Shown piece after piece: positions 37,131 through 47,176 of a stretch of DNA of 64,000 nucleotides (positions are counted from its first letter, which is position 1; each line of letters begins with the position of its first letter). The notes under the pieces are model-generated. The model made no database searches. It was not told where the DNA came from and saw only the letters and a list, made by a program, of their open reading frames with translations. The stretch is from Halorientalis sp. Its GTDB lineage: Archaea; Halobacteriota; Halobacteria; Halobacteriales; Haloarculaceae. The DNA is taken from contig NZ_JAQCNH010000029.1 in the NCBI RefSeq assembly GCF_028275115.1, positions 1 to 64,000 of the forward strand, in the 5' to 3' direction. Position numbers and translations under genes: made by a program.

Positions 37131-37904
37131 ATGGACGTTACCCGAGTTCCCGTCGATACCGCTACGCGCGGTCCCGGCGGCACGACGAACACGTATCTGC
37201 TCGGCAGCGACGGCGCTGTTCTGGTCGACCCCGCCGCACAGACCGGCGACCTCGACGACGCCGTCGACGCGGTGAGTGTCGGTCATATCGTAGTGACACA
37301 TTATCACCCCGACCACGTCGGCGCAGTCGCCGAGTACGCCAGTACCTGCGACGCGACGCTGTGGGCACGCACCGGCCGAACCAGCGCGTTCGAGGCGGCC
37401 ACCGGTGTCGCCCCCGACCGCACATTTGCTCCGGGCGACTCGATCCGGACTGCCGACGGCACAGTCGGCATCGTGGACACACCTGGCCACACACAGGAAC
37501 ACGTCGCGCTCACCTGGGGTCGTGGCGCTGTCGTCGGCGATCTGGCGGTCGCGGCTGGAAGCGTCGTCGTTGGCGCACCGGACGGCGACATGCGCGCGTA
37601 CCTGACGAGTCTCCGTCGACTTCGCGCTCGTGGCTTCGGGACCCTGTACCCGGGCCACGGACCGGTGATCGACGACCCGGAAGCGACGCTGGCACGGCTC
37701 CTCGACCACCGTCTCGACCGCGAGGAATCGATCCGGCGAGCCGTCGTAGCAGGCGCTCGGACGGTCGAGGAGGTGCTCGACGAGGCCTACGAGAAGGACC
37801 TCACTGGTGTTCGTGACCTCGCGCGTGCGACCACAGTCTGCCATCTGGAGAAGCTGGCCGTCGAGGGCGACCTCAACTTCGACGGCGCGCGCGCCGAACC
37901 CTAA
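37131..37904 (+). CDS. MBL-fold metallo-hydrolase
   Basis: VVTHYHPDHVGAV; DTPGHTQEHVAL; GDLAV; LYPGHGPVI. Confidence 0.92.
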   Translation: MDVTRVPVDTATRGPGGTTNTYLLGSDGAVLVDPAAQTGDLDDAVDAVSVGHIVVTHYHPDHVGAVAEYASTCDATLWARTGRTSAFEAATGVAPDRTFAPGDSIRTADGTVGIVDTPGHTQEHVALTWGRGAVVGDLAVAAGSVVVGAPDGDMRAYLTSLRRLRARGFGTLYPGHGPVIDDPEATLARLLDHRLDREESIRRAVVAGARTVEEVLDEAYEKDLTGVRDLARATTVCHLEKLAVEGDLNFDGARAEP

Positions 37905-38848
37905 ACCGTCGGTACGGGAATCTCGTCGAGGGTCGCCCGGACGATACTTTCTTTTTCGACATCGTCGAGGCGCGCGTCCGGGGTGAGTACCAGCCGGTGA
38001 GCGAGCGTCGGTTCGGCGACCCACTTCACGTCGTCGGGGATGACGTACTCGCGGCCGGCGATCACCGCGCGGGCACGAGCGGTCTCGAACAGCCGCTGGG
38101 TCCCCCGGGGCGAGACGCCCACTTCGACGCGGCGGTCCTCGCGAGTCGCGCGAGCGACGGCCGCCATGTAGTCGAGCAGGTCGTCATCGACGCGGACGGC
38201 CTCGGGCGCCTCCCGGACAGCCGCCACGTCGCCGGCAGCCAGTACGGGTTCGACGCTCGGGCTGAGCGTGTCCCGGCCGCGGCGGCGTCTCAGCAGTTCG
38301 ACCTCGCCGGCCTCGTCGGGGTATCCGATGTCGGTCTTGATCGCGAAGCGGTCCATCTGTGCCTCTGGCAACTCGAAGGTGCCCTCCATCTCGACCGGGT
38401 TCTGAGTCGCCACGACGAAGAACGGCTGTGGGAGCGGGTGTGTCTCGCCGTCGACGGTGACCTGGCCCTCCTCCATGGCTTCTAGAAGCGCCGACTGGGT
38501 CTTGGGCGGCGCGCGGTTGATCTCGTCGGCCAGCACGACGTTGGCGAAGATGGGACCGTCCGCGAACTCGAAGGTGCGGTCGCGCTCGTCGTAGACGTTC
38601 GTGCCGGTCACGTCCGAGGGGAGGAGGTCGGGCGTGAACTGCACGCGAGAAAAGGAGAGTCCGAGCGCCGTGGCGACGCTGCGGGCGGTGAGGGTCTTGC
38701 CGGTGCCGGGCACGTCCTCCATGAGAACGTGCCCGCGAGCGACGATACCGAGGAGGACCGTGTCGAGGAACTCGTCGTCGGCGACGACCGCCGATCCGAC
38801 TTCCTCGCGGACCGAGTCCAGGACGGAGTTCGCGTCGGGAATCTCCAT
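37901..38848 (-). CDS. MoxR family AAA ATPase
   Basis: VLMEDVPGTGKTLTARSVATALGLSFSRVQFTPDLLPSDVTG; LADEINRAPPKTQSALLEAMEEGQVTVDG. Confidence 0.95.
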   Translation of the reverse strand: MEIPDANSVLDSVREEVGSAVVADDEFLDTVLLGIVARGHVLMEDVPGTGKTLTARSVATALGLSFSRVQFTPDLLPSDVTGTNVYDERDRTFEFADGPIFANVVLADEINRAPPKTQSALLEAMEEGQVTVDGETHPLPQPFFVVATQNPVEMEGTFELPEAQMDRFAIKTDIGYPDEAGEVELLRRRRGRDTLSPSVEPVLAAGDVAAVREAPEAVRVDDDLLDYMAAVARATREDRRVEVGVSPRGTQRLFETARARAVIAGREYVIPDDVKWVAEPTLAHRLVLTPDARLDDVEKESIVRATLDEIPVPTV

Positions 38849-38953
38849 GCCTGGAGCATCCGGGGCGTCGCATTTACCCGTTGTGCCGACGAGAGAGCAC
38901 TCCCTCTTCCGAAACGAAACGGATAAACACCAACCGCTAGAATATCGAAGCGA

Positions 38954-39038
38954 GCCGAGGTAGCCTAGCCTGGCCAAGGCGGTTGCTTCGAGAGCAACTG
39001 TCCTCACGGACTCAGGAGTTCAAATCTCCTCCTCGGCG
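38954..39038 (+). tRNA. tRNA-Ser (anticodon CGA)
   Basis: GCCGAGG/CCTCGGC acceptor; anticodon stem-loop GTTGC TTCGAGA GCAAC; long variable arm; T arm AGGAG TTCAAAT CTCCT. Confidence 0.95.
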
Positions 39039-39165
39039 CTTCTGCCGACACACTCCGACGAGCACCGCGAGTCGGTACCGTCGGCAGGGCGGCAAGTGGA
39101 GTTTGAACGAGAGGAGTTCCAGCCCGCACAACGAGTGAAGCGAGTGAGCAGGACCTTCTCCGTGT

Positions 39166-39187
39166 AGTTCAAATCTCCGCCTCGGCG
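39166..39187 (+). repeat. Duplicated tRNA-Ser 3' end
   Basis: AGTTCAAATCTCCGCCTCGGCG matches tRNA bases 39017-39038 with 1 mismatch in 22. Confidence 0.75.
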
Positions 39188-39319
39188 TCATCTTCGCGGC
39201 CCATTACAGTGAGCGAAGCGAACCGTCGGCTGTACTCGGCGTGCGGACCACGGCACCGCTTTTCAAAAGCCCGCGAAAGAAGGCGGTGTAATCAAACGGG
39301 GGCAAACGTAGATAAAAGC

Positions 39320-40648
39320 ATGGCAGAGACAGATACGGGTCGGCCGAAGGGGCCGGACGGGTGGCCAGTCGTCGGCAACACCTTCCAGTTCGCTCGGGAC
39401 CCATTCGGGTTCTACGAGCGGTGTGCGGATTTCGGGGACGTGGTGCCCCACGAGGTCGGCGGGCTGACGTTCTATCTCGTAACGCATCCCGAGGACGTCG
39501 AGCGGATTCTCTCGACGGAACATCGCAGGTTCGAGAAAGGAGCCTTTCAGCGCGAGCAGTTGAGCGACGTTCTCGGCGAGGGGCTGCTGACGAGCGAAGG
39601 CGAGCGGTGGCGCGAGCAGCGCCAGCGCATCCAACCAACGTTCGGGCCGGAGAAGATCCACTCGTACGTCGAGATCATGACCGACTGCGCACAGCAGGCG
39701 AGTACGCGGTGGTGGGACGGCCGGCGGGTCGCAGTCGACGAGGAGATGCGTCGGATCACCGTCCAGGTCCTCGCGCGGTCGCTGTTCGGGACCGACATCA
39801 GCAACCACATCGAGACCATCGCCGACGCGATGGGGGACATCGGCGCACAGGCCGAGGCACCGGCGGCGACGGCCCTACTTCCGGAGTGGTTGCCGACGCC
39901 GTGGGACCGGCGGGCCCAGCGTGGCGTCGACGCCATCGACGGGGTGATCGAGGATCTGATAGAGCGCCGGCGAGGCGACGCCGCAGGTCGAGACGACCTC
40001 CTCTCGACGCTTCTTGTCGCACACGAGGACGGGGAGATCGACCGGGCGACGCTTCGGGACCAGCTCGTGACATTCCTGCTCGCGGGCCACGAAACGACCT
40101 CGCTGGCGCTGACCTACACCTGGTACCTGCTGGCAGAGAATCCGGGCGCACGGGAGCAGTTACACGCGGAAGTCGACGATGTGTTGGGGACTGCGGTGCC
40201 GACGATGGCGGATCTCGGGAACCTGTCTGTCACCGAGCAGGTCGTACAGGAGGCGATGCGGTACTATCCGCCAGTCCACCGGGTCGTCCGCGAGGCCAGC
40301 GAGGACGTCCAGTTGCGCGGTCGGACCGTCGACCAGGGGTCGATTCTCACGATGCCGCAGTGGGTCGTCCACCGGGACCCGCGGTGGTACGACGACCCCA
40401 TGGAGTTCCGACCGGAGCGGTGGGCGGGTGAGAGCGACCGCCCGGACTACGCGTACTTCCCGTTCGGCGGCGGGCCGCGTCGCTGTATCGGGATGCGCTT
40501 CGCAAAGCTCGAAGCCCAGCTCATTCTCGCGACGCTGGCCAGGAGTTTTCGACTGGAACTGGTCGGCGACGGGGGCCCGCTGGAGCTAACCTCGGGCGTG
40601 ACGGCCTCGCCGACCGACCCCGTGGAGATGGTGCCACGGGCGCGCTGA
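39320..40648 (+). CDS. Cytochrome P450
   Basis: FLLAGHETTSLALTYTWYLL; ExxR; YFPFGGGPRRCIGMRFAKLEAQLILA heme loop. Confidence 0.97.
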   Translation: MAETDTGRPKGPDGWPVVGNTFQFARDPFGFYERCADFGDVVPHEVGGLTFYLVTHPEDVERILSTEHRRFEKGAFQREQLSDVLGEGLLTSEGERWREQRQRIQPTFGPEKIHSYVEIMTDCAQQASTRWWDGRRVAVDEEMRRITVQVLARSLFGTDISNHIETIADAMGDIGAQAEAPAATALLPEWLPTPWDRRAQRGVDAIDGVIEDLIERRRGDAAGRDDLLSTLLVAHEDGEIDRATLRDQLVTFLLAGHETTSLALTYTWYLLAENPGAREQLHAEVDDVLGTAVPTMADLGNLSVTEQVVQEAMRYYPPVHRVVREASEDVQLRGRTVDQGSILTMPQWVVHRDPRWYDDPMEFRPERWAGESDRPDYAYFPFGGGPRRCIGMRFAKLEAQLILATLARSFRLELVGDGGPLELTSGVTASPTDPVEMVPRAR

Positions 40649-40674
40649 TAGCTCGGAGTCGCTTCGAGACGCGC

Positions 40675-40926
40675 TCACTTCGGTCGGTCGGCCCCGCCTT
40701 TCACGTCACCAGTGCGGTCGGCCGCGAACCCGGTCCGGAAAGCGATGTACGCGAGGACACAGATGAACAGAATCGGCGGCAGAATCATGAAGCCCCAGAG
40801 TCCGTCGAGGCCCCACCCGAGGATGAGGACGACGTCCGCAATCCCGAGCGAGAGGAAGGGCAACACCCAGAGCGCCGCCTGCTTGCGACTGACTCCGTCC
40901 TCGTCGCCGAAACCCAGTTTATCCAT
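40675..40926 (-). CDS. Small membrane protein (83 aa)
   Basis: MDKLGFGDEDGVSRKQAALWVLPFLSLGIADVVLILGWGLDGLWGFMILPPILFICVLAYIAF two TM. Confidence 0.65.
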   Translation of the reverse strand: MDKLGFGDEDGVSRKQAALWVLPFLSLGIADVVLILGWGLDGLWGFMILPPILFICVLAYIAFRTGFAADRTGDVKGGADRPK

Positions 40927-41085
40927 ACACAGTGTTGGTGTTTGGGAGTAAAAAACACCCCGCTGTTCACCACGCTCGGCATACAAATATTATTAACAAA
41001 ATGCAGACCAGATATTAAGAAAAGGCAGCAGGTGGCCGGCTGATAACAGCGCGATTAATAAGCACTGCCGGACTACGGTCTGGTA

Positions 41086-43395
41086 GTGAGCGAAGACACC
41101 GCGAACGGCGACGGGGGGCCGGGCGATGGGACTCGGCTCCGTCTGGAGGTGCCGGAGATGGACTGTCCGTCGTGTGCCGGAACGGTCGAAAGCGCACTCA
41201 ACGGCGTCGACGGCGTAACCGGTGTGGAGTGTAGCCCGGCGACAGGCGTGGTCACGCTGATGGCGGCGTCTGCAGACACTCGCGAGGCGGCTGTCGAGGC
41301 GGTAGCGGGTACCGGCTACGAGGTGACCGGCGTGTCCAAAGCCGGCACGACGCGAGCGGGGCCGGCCGCAGCGGACCCGGTCTGGCAGACCGTGCGGGCG
41401 AAAAAGACCGCAACCGGCGGCGCGCTGCTGTTGGTGGGCCTCGCCATGCGGTTCCTGCCGCTGGGAGTTGACGTGCCGGTCGCCCGGCTCTTCGGTCAGT
41501 CGCTGCTGGCCCCCGACGTACTCCTGCTGGTGGCCGTCGTGATCGGCGGTGAAGTGATCGCTCGAAACGGCTACTACTCGGCACGAAACCTGCGTCTCGA
41601 CATCGATTTCCTGATGACCGTCGCGATAGTCGGCGCGACCGCGGTGTCGCTGGCGACGCCCGAACGGTTGCTGATCGAGGCGGCCTCGCTCGCAGTGCTG
41701 TTCAACGTCGCCGAGTTGCTGGAGCGTCACGCCGTCGGTCGGGCCAGAAACTCCCTGGCCGAGTTGCTGGAACTCGCACCCGAGCGCGCACTTGTGCGAC
41801 GTGACGGCGAACCGACGGAGGTGCCAGCGAGTACGGTCACGGTGGGCGAGACCGTCGTCGTCGAGCCAGGAGAGAGGGTGCCCCTGGACGGCGAGGTTAT
41901 CGAGGGCGAGAGCGCGGTCAACGAGGCTCCGATCACGGGCGAGAGCGTCCCCGTGGACACCGGCGTCGGCGACGAGGTGTACGCCGGGTCGATCAACGAA
42001 AGCGGCTACCTCGAATTCGAGGTAACCGCGAGTGCCGACGACACCACACTCTCGCGGGTGATCGACCTCGTCGAGGGTGCACAGGAGCGGAAAACCGACC
42101 GCGAGCAGTTCGTCGACCGCTTCGCCAGTTACTACACGCCTATCGTGGTCACAGCCGCGATTCTTACCGCGACCGTTCCGGCGCTCGTCTTCGGGTGGCC
42201 CGCCGTCGAGTGGCTCGTCAACGGCATCACGTTCCTCGTAATCGCCTGTCCCTGTGCGTTCGTCATCTCGACGCCGGTCACGGTGGTCTCTGGGGTGACG
42301 AGCGCGGCCCGCAACGGTGTTCTCGTCAAGGGCGGCGATCACCTCGAAGCGATGGGGGAGGTCGACGCTGTCGCCCTGGACAAGACGGGGACACTGACGA
42401 CCGGCGACCTCGGTGTTACGGATATCGTTCCACTCGGGGGGAACGACGAGGCCGATGTCCTGCGCTGTGCCCGCGGGCTGGAAAGCCGGAGCGAACACCC
42501 CATCGCGACGGCGATCGTCGGTCACGCGAGCACAGCGGGTGTCACGAACGGCGACCGCGAAATTGAGGCTTTCGAGAGCCTGACTGGACAGGGCGTCCGG
42601 GCAGACCTCGGTGGATCGACACACTACGCCGGTAAGCCCGGCCTCTTCGAGAGTCTGGGTTTCGACCTGGGACACGTCCACCTCACGACCGACGCGGGCG
42701 AGTTGCCCGGGGACGCTCGTGACCGGTGTGAGCGCGCGGACTGTCTCGACCTCGTCGAGGACACCATCCCACGGCTCCAGGGCGAAGGCAAGACCGTGAG
42801 CCTCGTCGGAACGGACGAGGAAGTCGAGGGGCTGATCGCCGTCTCGGACACGGTCCGACCGAACGCCACTCGCACCGTCGAGGCGCTGCGCGAGCAGGGG
42901 TTGACGACGGTGATGCTCACCGGCGACAACAAGGGGACCGCCCGCGCCGTCGCCGAGCAGGTCGGCGTCGACGAGTTCCGGGCCGGCCTGCTCCCCGAGG
43001 ACAAGGTAACGGCAGTCGAATCACTGCAGACCGACTACGGCGAGGTCGCGATGGTCGGCGACGGCATCAACGACGCGCCTGCGCTGGCGACCGCCGACGT
43101 AGGCGTCGCTATGGGTGCGGCCGGCTCGGATACGGCCATCGAGACCGCCGACGTGGCGCTGTTGGGCGACGACCTCTCGCGACTGCCGTACCTCTCGAAG
43201 CTCGCAGCGCGAGCCAACGGTGTTATTCGCCAGAACATCTGGGGCTCGCTGGGCGTGAAGGCCCTCCTCGCGCTCGGGATTCCGTTCGGCTTCGTCGGTG
43301 TCATCCACGCCGTCCTGATCGGTGACGTCGGCATGACCAGCGCCATCACCGGCAACGCGATGCGACTGGCGCGGCTGACGCCAGAGGACCTCTAG
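41086..43395 (+). CDS. Heavy-metal P1B-type ATPase (CPC, Zn/Cd-like)
   Basis: HMA MDCPSCAGTVESAL; TGES; IACPCAFVISTPVTV; DKTGTLTTG; GDGINDAPALATADVGVAMG. Confidence 0.95.
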   Translation: MSEDTANGDGGPGDGTRLRLEVPEMDCPSCAGTVESALNGVDGVTGVECSPATGVVTLMAASADTREAAVEAVAGTGYEVTGVSKAGTTRAGPAAADPVWQTVRAKKTATGGALLLVGLAMRFLPLGVDVPVARLFGQSLLAPDVLLLVAVVIGGEVIARNGYYSARNLRLDIDFLMTVAIVGATAVSLATPERLLIEAASLAVLFNVAELLERHAVGRARNSLAELLELAPERALVRRDGEPTEVPASTVTVGETVVVEPGERVPLDGEVIEGESAVNEAPITGESVPVDTGVGDEVYAGSINESGYLEFEVTASADDTTLSRVIDLVEGAQERKTDREQFVDRFASYYTPIVVTAAILTATVPALVFGWPAVEWLVNGITFLVIACPCAFVISTPVTVVSGVTSAARNGVLVKGGDHLEAMGEVDAVALDKTGTLTTGDLGVTDIVPLGGNDEADVLRCARGLESRSEHPIATAIVGHASTAGVTNGDREIEAFESLTGQGVRADLGGSTHYAGKPGLFESLGFDLGHVHLTTDAGELPGDARDRCERADCLDLVEDTIPRLQGEGKTVSLVGTDEEVEGLIAVSDTVRPNATRTVEALREQGLTTVMLTGDNKGTARAVAEQVGVDEFRAGLLPEDKVTAVESLQTDYGEVAMVGDGINDAPALATADVGVAMGAAGSDTAIETADVALLGDDLSRLPYLSKLAARANGVIRQNIWGSLGVKALLALGIPFGFVGVIHAVLIGDVGMTSAITGNAMRLARLTPEDL

Positions 43396-43396
43396 C

Positions 43397-44185
43397 TCAC
43401 TCCCCGCGGAACTCCGGGTCCCGGTCCTCTAGCATCGCCGCGAACCCCTCGCGGCGGTCGTCGCTACCCCACAGTTCCCGGGAGTGGTCGTACTCCATGT
43501 CCAGGCCGTCGTCCAGTGTCACGTCGAAGGCGCTGTGCAGACACTCCTTGGCGCGGGTCATCCCCATCGGTGCGCGGGTCGCGAGTTCGTCGGCGTACGC
43601 ACGGGTCTCCTCGTCGACGGTCCCCGGTTCGACCACCTCGTTGACGAGGCCGAGCCGTTCAGCCTCCTCGGGGTCGATCTGGTCGGACTTCATCACCAGT
43701 TCTTTTGCTTTCGCCAGGCCGATCAGCCTGGGGAGACGCTGCGTGCCGCCGCCGAACGGGAAGATGCCCAGTTTCGTCTCCTTGAGGCCGTATGCGGCGT
43801 CCGCACCGAGGATTCGGAAGTCAAAGGACAGCGTCAGCTCGAAGGCTCCGGCGATGGCGGCCTGCTCGACGCCGACGACAGTCGGAATCGGCAGGGCTGC
43901 GATGCCGTCGAACAGGCCGCGCAGACCGTCGTAAATCGCCTGATGACCGTCCACGTCGGCCTCAGCCATCAGTTCCAGGTCCATCCCGGCCGAGAAGACC
44001 GAGCCGTTCCCGAGCAGCGTCATCGCGCGCACGTCGTCGCGGTCGTCGACGGTCTCGACGGCCGCCCGGAGGTCGTCGATGACCGCCAGGTTCAGTGCGT
44101 TTCGCTTCTCTGGGCGGTCCAGCAGTACGTCCGCCCGGTGGCCCTCGAACGAGACCGCGACCGTTCCGGCTCCGATCGATTGCAT
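43397..44185 (-). CDS. Enoyl-CoA hydratase/isomerase
   Basis: LLDRPEKRNALNLAVIDDLRAAV; GNGSVFSAGMDLELMAE; VEQAAIAGAFELTLSFDFRI. Confidence 0.93.
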   Translation of the reverse strand: MQSIGAGTVAVSFEGHRADVLLDRPEKRNALNLAVIDDLRAAVETVDDRDDVRAMTLLGNGSVFSAGMDLELMAEADVDGHQAIYDGLRGLFDGIAALPIPTVVGVEQAAIAGAFELTLSFDFRILGADAAYGLKETKLGIFPFGGGTQRLPRLIGLAKAKELVMKSDQIDPEEAERLGLVNEVVEPGTVDEETRAYADELATRAPMGMTRAKECLHSAFDVTLDDGLDMEYDHSRELWGSDDRREGFAAMLEDRDPEFRGE

Positions 44186-44347
44186 GGCCCCATCCACTGC
44201 CGAGGCGTATAAAAAGACTCGCCTGCGCGGCGCGCGATATCGCGCTCGGTGGTCCGTCGCCTGCACGTCGATGCCAACGCCGAACTCCTCGCGCGCCACA
44301 CCGCCGGCTCGGGATATCTTTTCATACCCACCGACCGTACTGTGGGT

Positions 44348-44785
44348 ATGAACGAAGCCACCGTCGAAGGCGTCGGTGTCGGCGTCGGCGACGAAGGCTC
44401 GGGCACGCCCGTCGTTGTCCTGCGTGCGCGGAACGAACTCCTACCGATTTTCGTCAGTAGCGACCAGGCCCAGTCGATGCAACTCGCCATCGAGGGCGAG
44501 CCGTTCGACCGACCACTCACACACGACCTGTTCGTAGAGATGGTCGCAGAGTTCGGCGGCGCTATCGACAAGGTACGCATCGACGACCTCGCCGACGGCA
44601 CCTTCTACGCGAAAATCGACACGGAGCAGTACCACGGCGGCGAGCGCAAGGAGTTGGTCTTCGACGCCCGCCCCAGCGACGGCATCGCGCTCGGCCTTCG
44701 CGTGGACTGCCCGATCCTGGTCTCCGACGAGGTACTCGACGCCGCCGGCCGCCCACCCGAGGAGTTCGACGTCGAGGGCACCTGA
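44348..44785 (+). CDS. Bifunctional nuclease (DUF151) family protein
   Basis: LPIFVSSDQAQSMQLAIEGEPFDRPLTHDLFVEMVAEFGGAIDKVRIDDL...KELVFDARPSDGIALGLRVDCPI. Confidence 0.9.
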   Translation: MNEATVEGVGVGVGDEGSGTPVVVLRARNELLPIFVSSDQAQSMQLAIEGEPFDRPLTHDLFVEMVAEFGGAIDKVRIDDLADGTFYAKIDTEQYHGGERKELVFDARPSDGIALGLRVDCPILVSDEVLDAAGRPPEEFDVEGT

Positions 44786-44865
44786 CCGGACGAAGCGGTC
44801 CTTCCAGCGACTGAGAGGCGGCGGCCGTCTTTTTTGTTCCGCGGTGAAAAGCTCGAACCGAATCC

Positions 44866-45354
44866 ATGGTAGCTCACGATTACGACACGATTCTGGTTCC
44901 GACCGACGGGAGCGAGGGCGCGCTACTGGCAGCCGAACACGCTATCGGGTTGGCCGAGCGGTACGACGCGGCAGTTCACGTCCTCGCGGTCGTCGACGTC
45001 GACGACGTGGCCCTGGCCACACCGACCGACACCGGTCTGGGCGACCTGAAGTCGACGTTGCGGACACAGGCACAGGCCGACATCGACGAGGTCGTGAGTA
45101 TGGCTAGGGCGGAGGGACACGAGACCGAGGAGGCGATTGTTCCCGACACCGAGGAAACGATTCTCGTCGGCGTCCCACACCGTTCCATCGTCGAGTACGT
45201 CGAGGACGAGGGAGTCGACCTAGTCGTGATGGGGACCCACGGGCGGCGGGGGATACAGCGCGTCCTGGTCGGTAGCGTCGCCGAACGCGTCGTCCGGACC
45301 TCTCCGGCACCGGTCGTGACGGTCCGTCCCACCGACGAGGACGGGGGGGCCTGA
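44866..45354 (+). CDS. Universal stress protein
   Basis: DTILVPTDGSEGALLAAEHAIGLAERYDAAVHVLAVVD; DLVVMGTHGRRGIQRVLVGSVAERVVRTSPAPVVTVR. Confidence 0.95.
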   Translation: MVAHDYDTILVPTDGSEGALLAAEHAIGLAERYDAAVHVLAVVDVDDVALATPTDTGLGDLKSTLRTQAQADIDEVVSMARAEGHETEEAIVPDTEETILVGVPHRSIVEYVEDEGVDLVVMGTHGRRGIQRVLVGSVAERVVRTSPAPVVTVRPTDEDGGA

Positions 45355-45849
45355 TCACGCACGGACACGTCCGTGCTCGTCGATCTCGCCCCGAACGATC
45401 CGCGTTGAGGAGATGCGTTCGCCGTCGTCTGCGTGAACGTAGGGTGCAACGATTCCCTCGATCGGTTCGAATCCTCGCTCGCGCCGTCCGTCGTTGATCG
45501 CCGCCAGTTCCGGCGCCGTCTCCGGCGAGACGACCAAGGCGTCGATTCCCGGCTCGTCGCTGACGATTCCGTGCTCGTCGGCCAGCCGCCTGATTTCGAC
45601 GTCGCGGTCCCACTCGTCGAGGGCGGTGAGAGCGGTTTCCAGCGCGGTTCGTCGCCGCTCGAAGGGCGGCACCTCGCGCGTCCGCGACGCCTGCGCGAAC
45701 GCGTCGCTGGTCAGTCCGACAGTCACCTCCTCGTCCCCGTGTTTCAGTGCCGTCCGCAGGAGGCGCCGATGGCCGTCGTGGAGCGGCCCGAAAGTTCCGG
45801 CGACGGCGACGCGGGTTCCGGTCACGGCCGACCTTCGCGCGCCAGCCAC
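45355..45849 (-). CDS. coaD: Archaeal phosphopantetheine adenylyltransferase
   Basis: VAVAGTFGPLHDGHRRLLRTALKHGDEEVTVGLTSD; ISSTRIVRGEID. Confidence 0.88.
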   Translation of the reverse strand: MAGARRSAVTGTRVAVAGTFGPLHDGHRRLLRTALKHGDEEVTVGLTSDAFAQASRTREVPPFERRRTALETALTALDEWDRDVEIRRLADEHGIVSDEPGIDALVVSPETAPELAAINDGRRERGFEPIEGIVAPYVHADDGERISSTRIVRGEIDEHGRVRA

Positions 45850-45950
45850 TTCAACGGCGACGACCGGCGTGTCGAACTGCCAGCGATGGTATCAATACCC
45901 GAACACGAGCGGCGTCGGTGTTATAACCTGAGGAGCCGAACCAATCGGAC

Positions 45951-46418
45951 ATGAGCGGGGAGTTAGAGGCGCGACTCGACGAGGCGTTCGACGGGGACCC
46001 ACCGGACGGTGTAGACGAGGCGGCGCTCGATCGGCTCAAAGCCGTGGCCTACGTGATGGACGAGAGTATCCGCGTCCCTGGCACGGAGTTGCGGGTCGGG
46101 TTCGACCCGCTGCTGAGTGCGGTGCCCGTAGTGGGCGACGTGGTCAGTGGTGGCCTCTCGCTGTACATCGTCGTCGAGTCCGCGTATCTCGGCGTTTCAT
46201 ACGCGACGCTGGCGCGAATGCTCGTCAACGTCGCCATCGACACGGGCGGCGGTGCCGTGCCGTTCGTCGGGACCGTCTTCAGTGCGATCTGGAAGTCCAA
46301 CAAGCGCAACGTCGAACTCCTGGTCGAGGAGTTAGCTGGGAGTGACCAGCCGGATTCGGTCACGGAGACGACCGACCCGGAGCCAGTGACGATCGAAGTC
46401 GACGAGCCAGTCGGCTGA
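45951..46418 (+). CDS. DUF4112 protein
   Basis: GFDPLLSAVPVVGDVVSGGLSLYIVVESAYLGVS...VNVAIDTGGGAVPFVGTVFSAIWKSNKRNVELL. Confidence 0.88.
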   Translation: MSGELEARLDEAFDGDPPDGVDEAALDRLKAVAYVMDESIRVPGTELRVGFDPLLSAVPVVGDVVSGGLSLYIVVESAYLGVSYATLARMLVNVAIDTGGGAVPFVGTVFSAIWKSNKRNVELLVEELAGSDQPDSVTETTDPEPVTIEVDEPVG

Positions 46419-46928
46419 CGCGGCCTGGCCTCCCGACGGCCGTATCTCCACGCCGTACTCGAAATCGTAGCGGTCTTCGAGTACGTCACCGACGCCAAAC
46501 TCGAGTGTACTTCGGTCTTCGTCCCAATCGAACGTGTAGAGGTCGTTGCGGACGAGACCGTGCAACTCGTTGCCCTCTTCACGAGTGCCCCAGTAGCCCG
46601 GTGGTGAGGGTTTCTCGATCACTGCCGGGTCGGAGTCGTCGTAGTACTGGTCAAGCAACTGGAAGTGGCTCCGCCATGCTTCGCTGTTCTTGCGAGCGAT
46701 TTGCTGGCACGTTGCTTTCCCGAGTATCGGCGCGTACTCGTCGTAGAGGTCGGTGTGGTCGGCGTCCCATACGTCACCATTGTCGCTGAAGTATTCTTGG
46801 CGGCGTCGGTAGGTGATCTGATTCCAGAGGGGTGGTTGGGCGGCCAACCAGTCAAACAAACACTGCCGATACCTGTTGCTGGTCGCTCCAGCAGTGTAGG
46901 TATTCGTTCGCTGTGGCCGGTCGCTCAC
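46332..46928 (-). pseudogene. Truncated IS605 OrfB/TnpB transposase (N-terminal part only)
   Basis: RQCLFDWLAAQPPLWNQITYRRRQEYF...LHGLVRNDLYTFDWDEDRSTLEFGVGDVLEDRYDFEYGVEIRPSG then runs into DUF4112 antisense; RuvC part missing. Confidence 0.65.
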
Positions 46929-47019
46929 ACAGTATATTATGTGATAGATTGGTGTAAACGTTGGGATTACAACCAGCCTATGTCTTGTGGTTTATGCCAT
47001 GTCATGTCGGCTTCATTCA

Positions 47020-47035
47020 CACCCCTGAAGGGGTG
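47020..47035 (-). mobile_element. IS605-type left-end hairpin
   Basis: CACCCCTGAAGGGGTG stem-loop in AAAGCCCACCCCTTCAGGGGTGTGAATGAAG (minus), upstream of the TnpB fragment start. Confidence 0.45.
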
Positions 47036-47176
47036 GGCTTTCGCCTCGCTATTCTGTAATCGGGAGGGTCGTTGGCGTCGCGGGCACCCGCGCGACGCTC
47101 GTCGTCGCCACACAGAACGAGGACCCCGGATGTGACTGGCGACGACGGTCGAACCGGGCAGGACGGCCTCGTCACC

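Noticed and set aside
40993-42681. 562-aa minus ORF
   Set aside because: Antisense to the well-supported P-type ATPase; no recognisable domain
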